A DNA stretch of 64,000 bases from Reticulitermes lucifugus (Eukaryota > Arthropoda > Insecta > Blattodea > Rhinotermitidae): assembly GCA_026260175.1 (NCBI GenBank), contig JAKCWW010000037.1:118743-182742 (forward strand), in the 5' to 3' direction. The position numbers were made by a program, and so were the translations under genes. This document shows positions 62,600 through 64,000 of this stretch, one piece after another. Numbering within the stretch: position 1 is the stretch's first letter; every line of letters starts with the position of its first letter. The notes under the pieces were generated by a model. It was not told where the DNA came from. It searched no databases and saw nothing but the letters and a program-made list of their open reading frames with translations.

Positions 62600-62998
62600 A
62601 AAAACTACATATAAGAGGGTCGTTCATGAGAAGCTAATAGCTTCTAAGACATTTAACAAATTCCGCGCACTTTATGAGACCCCGAACGTCCATCACCGTA
62701 CTCACGCATCCCTATCCTGAGCCAGATGGATCCAGTCCACGTTCTGCCATCTTGTTCTTAGGATCAGTTCTAACATAGTCCCATCTATGCCTAGGTCTTC
62801 CAAATGCTCAAGTTCATTCAGGCTTCTCCACCAAAATCCTGTAAGCATTTCTCTGTTCCGCAGGTATGTCACACGCCCTGCCGCTCTTTTTCTTCTTGAT
62901 CTCATCACCAACAATTCTTGGTGAGGGGTAAACTTCATGGAGTTCCTAAAAATAAAATTTTCTTCAGTCCCCTGATAATTGCTCCCTCTTTGGCCCAA
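62600..62998 (-). pseudogene. Retrotransposon C-terminal tail remnant
   Basis: The minus strand encodes ELEHLEDLGIDGTMLELILR then TRWQNVDWIHLAQDRDA, then VSTVMDVRGLIK in the following codons. This resembles the W-x-D-W-I-x-L-A-Q-D-R-D-x-W end of a retrotransposon-derived frame widespread in cockroach and termite assemblies, as I recall it. Missing G-R-P motifs and decayed codons mark it as a fossil. Confidence 0.65.
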
Positions 62999-63939
62999 AT
63001 ATCTTCACCTGCATAAATTTGTTTGCAATACTGTTGGATTAAAGAGTTCCAGAACTAGGCAGTTGATTAATTTACAATAAAACAACTGTGGAGCAGGAGT
63101 AGGCAGCTAACTACTGCTCTGCTTCATGTTTTTGTTAAGACTACACAATTGGTCATTTTTATGAACAGAATCATGTAGAAAGCCCGATACGGAAACAAGT
63201 AAAGTGTTTAACAGCTTATCTCCTACTGTATCTACATAAACAACAGTAGCGTGTAAATCTAAGAACACAAGGGCTACAGGTCATCATTAACCCTTCATTA
63301 CTAAAATAAAGCCATACAAATACATTGTGTTAACATTTCTTAGACGTTTTGTATTATAATTACATGTTAGGAAATACAGCTGTCCACACAAGTGTCACAT
63401 TTGCTAATCATTTCTATTTTCTCCTCTATATTAGTGAAGTTATTAAGAAATTAATTTGTACGACTCTTCACAGCTTTTCCGGGTCGCTATATGCATGTAA
63501 CATAGAACATTAGTCGAAGTATGTGAGCAATAGTGTTATATTATGAATTCATAGAACTGTAATTGTATAAACATAAAGTAAGTCTCGTGATCACGGTAAA
63601 TGTAAGGCCAGTTCTCAGTTCTGCTCTCTTCAGCCACCGGACCCACTAAGGACACGTGCATAATGTTACATCTCGTCCGTTTATTCGGTGTCACTCACCG
63701 ACGCTGCAACAGTTGTTTATACTATTTCCTGCACATCACATAAATGGCGATGAAAAAATAAGTCACAGTTTGTCGCATAGAAAATTATAACATTTGTGCC
63801 TGCTCGGTGACGATATTACAGTAGTGAATAAACACATGCTTGGATGTTTGCTAAGAATGTTGATACTTTATGTAGTTTAAAGACGACCGAGTCTTAACCT
63901 TGATTTCAGGCTTCCGCCGCGATTTTGATGAAATCTATG

Positions 63940-64000
63940 GTCTTCTGGGTTATTACACGGCGTCGTGTGGTAATTATTTACGGACGTTTCGGGACAACGT
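63940..64000 (-). repeat. Second ribozyme-like family, cut by window end
   Basis: GGTCTTCTGGGTTATTACACG, GTCGTGTGG and ACGTTTCGGGACAACGT match the starts of the 41.8 kb copies. The remainder lies outside the window. Confidence 0.5.

Larger units (their letters stand above)
54277..64000 (+). other. Intron 3 or beyond, incomplete
   Basis: Starting at the donor GTGAGA, I found no exon with metalloprotease motifs before the window ends. Contents are an (AC)n run, an inverted-repeat element at 56.9 kb, SINEs at 58.5, 58.9, 61.1 and 62.1 kb, two TCA-rich tracts, and a retrotransposon tail at 62.6-63.0 kb. 54.6-55.7, 57.1-58.4 and 59.1-60.4 kb show nothing I can name. Confidence 0.45.

Overview
This 64 kb window is AT-rich, repeat-laden nuclear DNA from an insect-like animal. 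There is no operon-like or dense coding, no rRNA and no intact tRNA gene. Decayed non-LTR retrotransposon tails on the minus strand at 27.4-27.8, 45.6-46.2 and 62.6-63.0 kb resemble tails I associate with cockroach and termite genomes, so a cockroach-like Blattodea source is my best guess. That is inference from memory, not a search result.

Gene content. I can support one host gene, on the plus strand and split over at least three small exons: 13727-13804 (signal peptide), 46483-46555 (linker) and 53990-54276 (metalloprotease prodomain). The intron phases agree (0/0, then 1/1). Joined, they encode the first 146 residues of a secreted protein that looks like the N-terminus of an ADAMTS-type (M12B) metalloprotease. 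The catalytic domain and everything after it must lie beyond the window or in exons I could not recognise. The introns are about 32.7 kb, 7.4 kb and more than 9.7 kb.

Layout. 1-13.7 kb is upstream DNA with a foldback element at 9.32-9.88 kb and a large palindrome at 11.63-11.99 kb. 13.8-46.5 kb is intron 1, holding a second palindrome at 22.08-22.27 kb, several SINEs, two retrotransposon remnants and many simple repeats. 46.6-54.0 kb is intron 2, with a complete SINE flanked by a 15-nt target duplication at 48.0-48.3 kb. 54.3-64.0 kb is the start of intron 3 or later sequence, with another inverted-repeat element at 56.9 kb, tRNA-derived SINEs and a retrotransposon tail.

Most striking repeat signal. 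A dispersed family carries the parts of a hammerhead self-cleaving ribozyme: a CTGANGA box, a stem II hairpin, GAAA, a tiny palindromic stem III ending in a GUC or GUA cleavage triplet, and a matching stem I. This is the layout known for ribozymes in Penelope-like elements. Copies near 11.76 and 32.16 kb keep every part; others are decayed. Two members form near-perfect palindromes bounded by exact 12-nt direct repeats. A second, different family (0.58, 18.5, 41.8-42.1, 55.8, 56.9 and 63.98 kb) has a similar arrangement, mostly with T in place of the first core C. Three 50-base N gaps all fall inside repeats.
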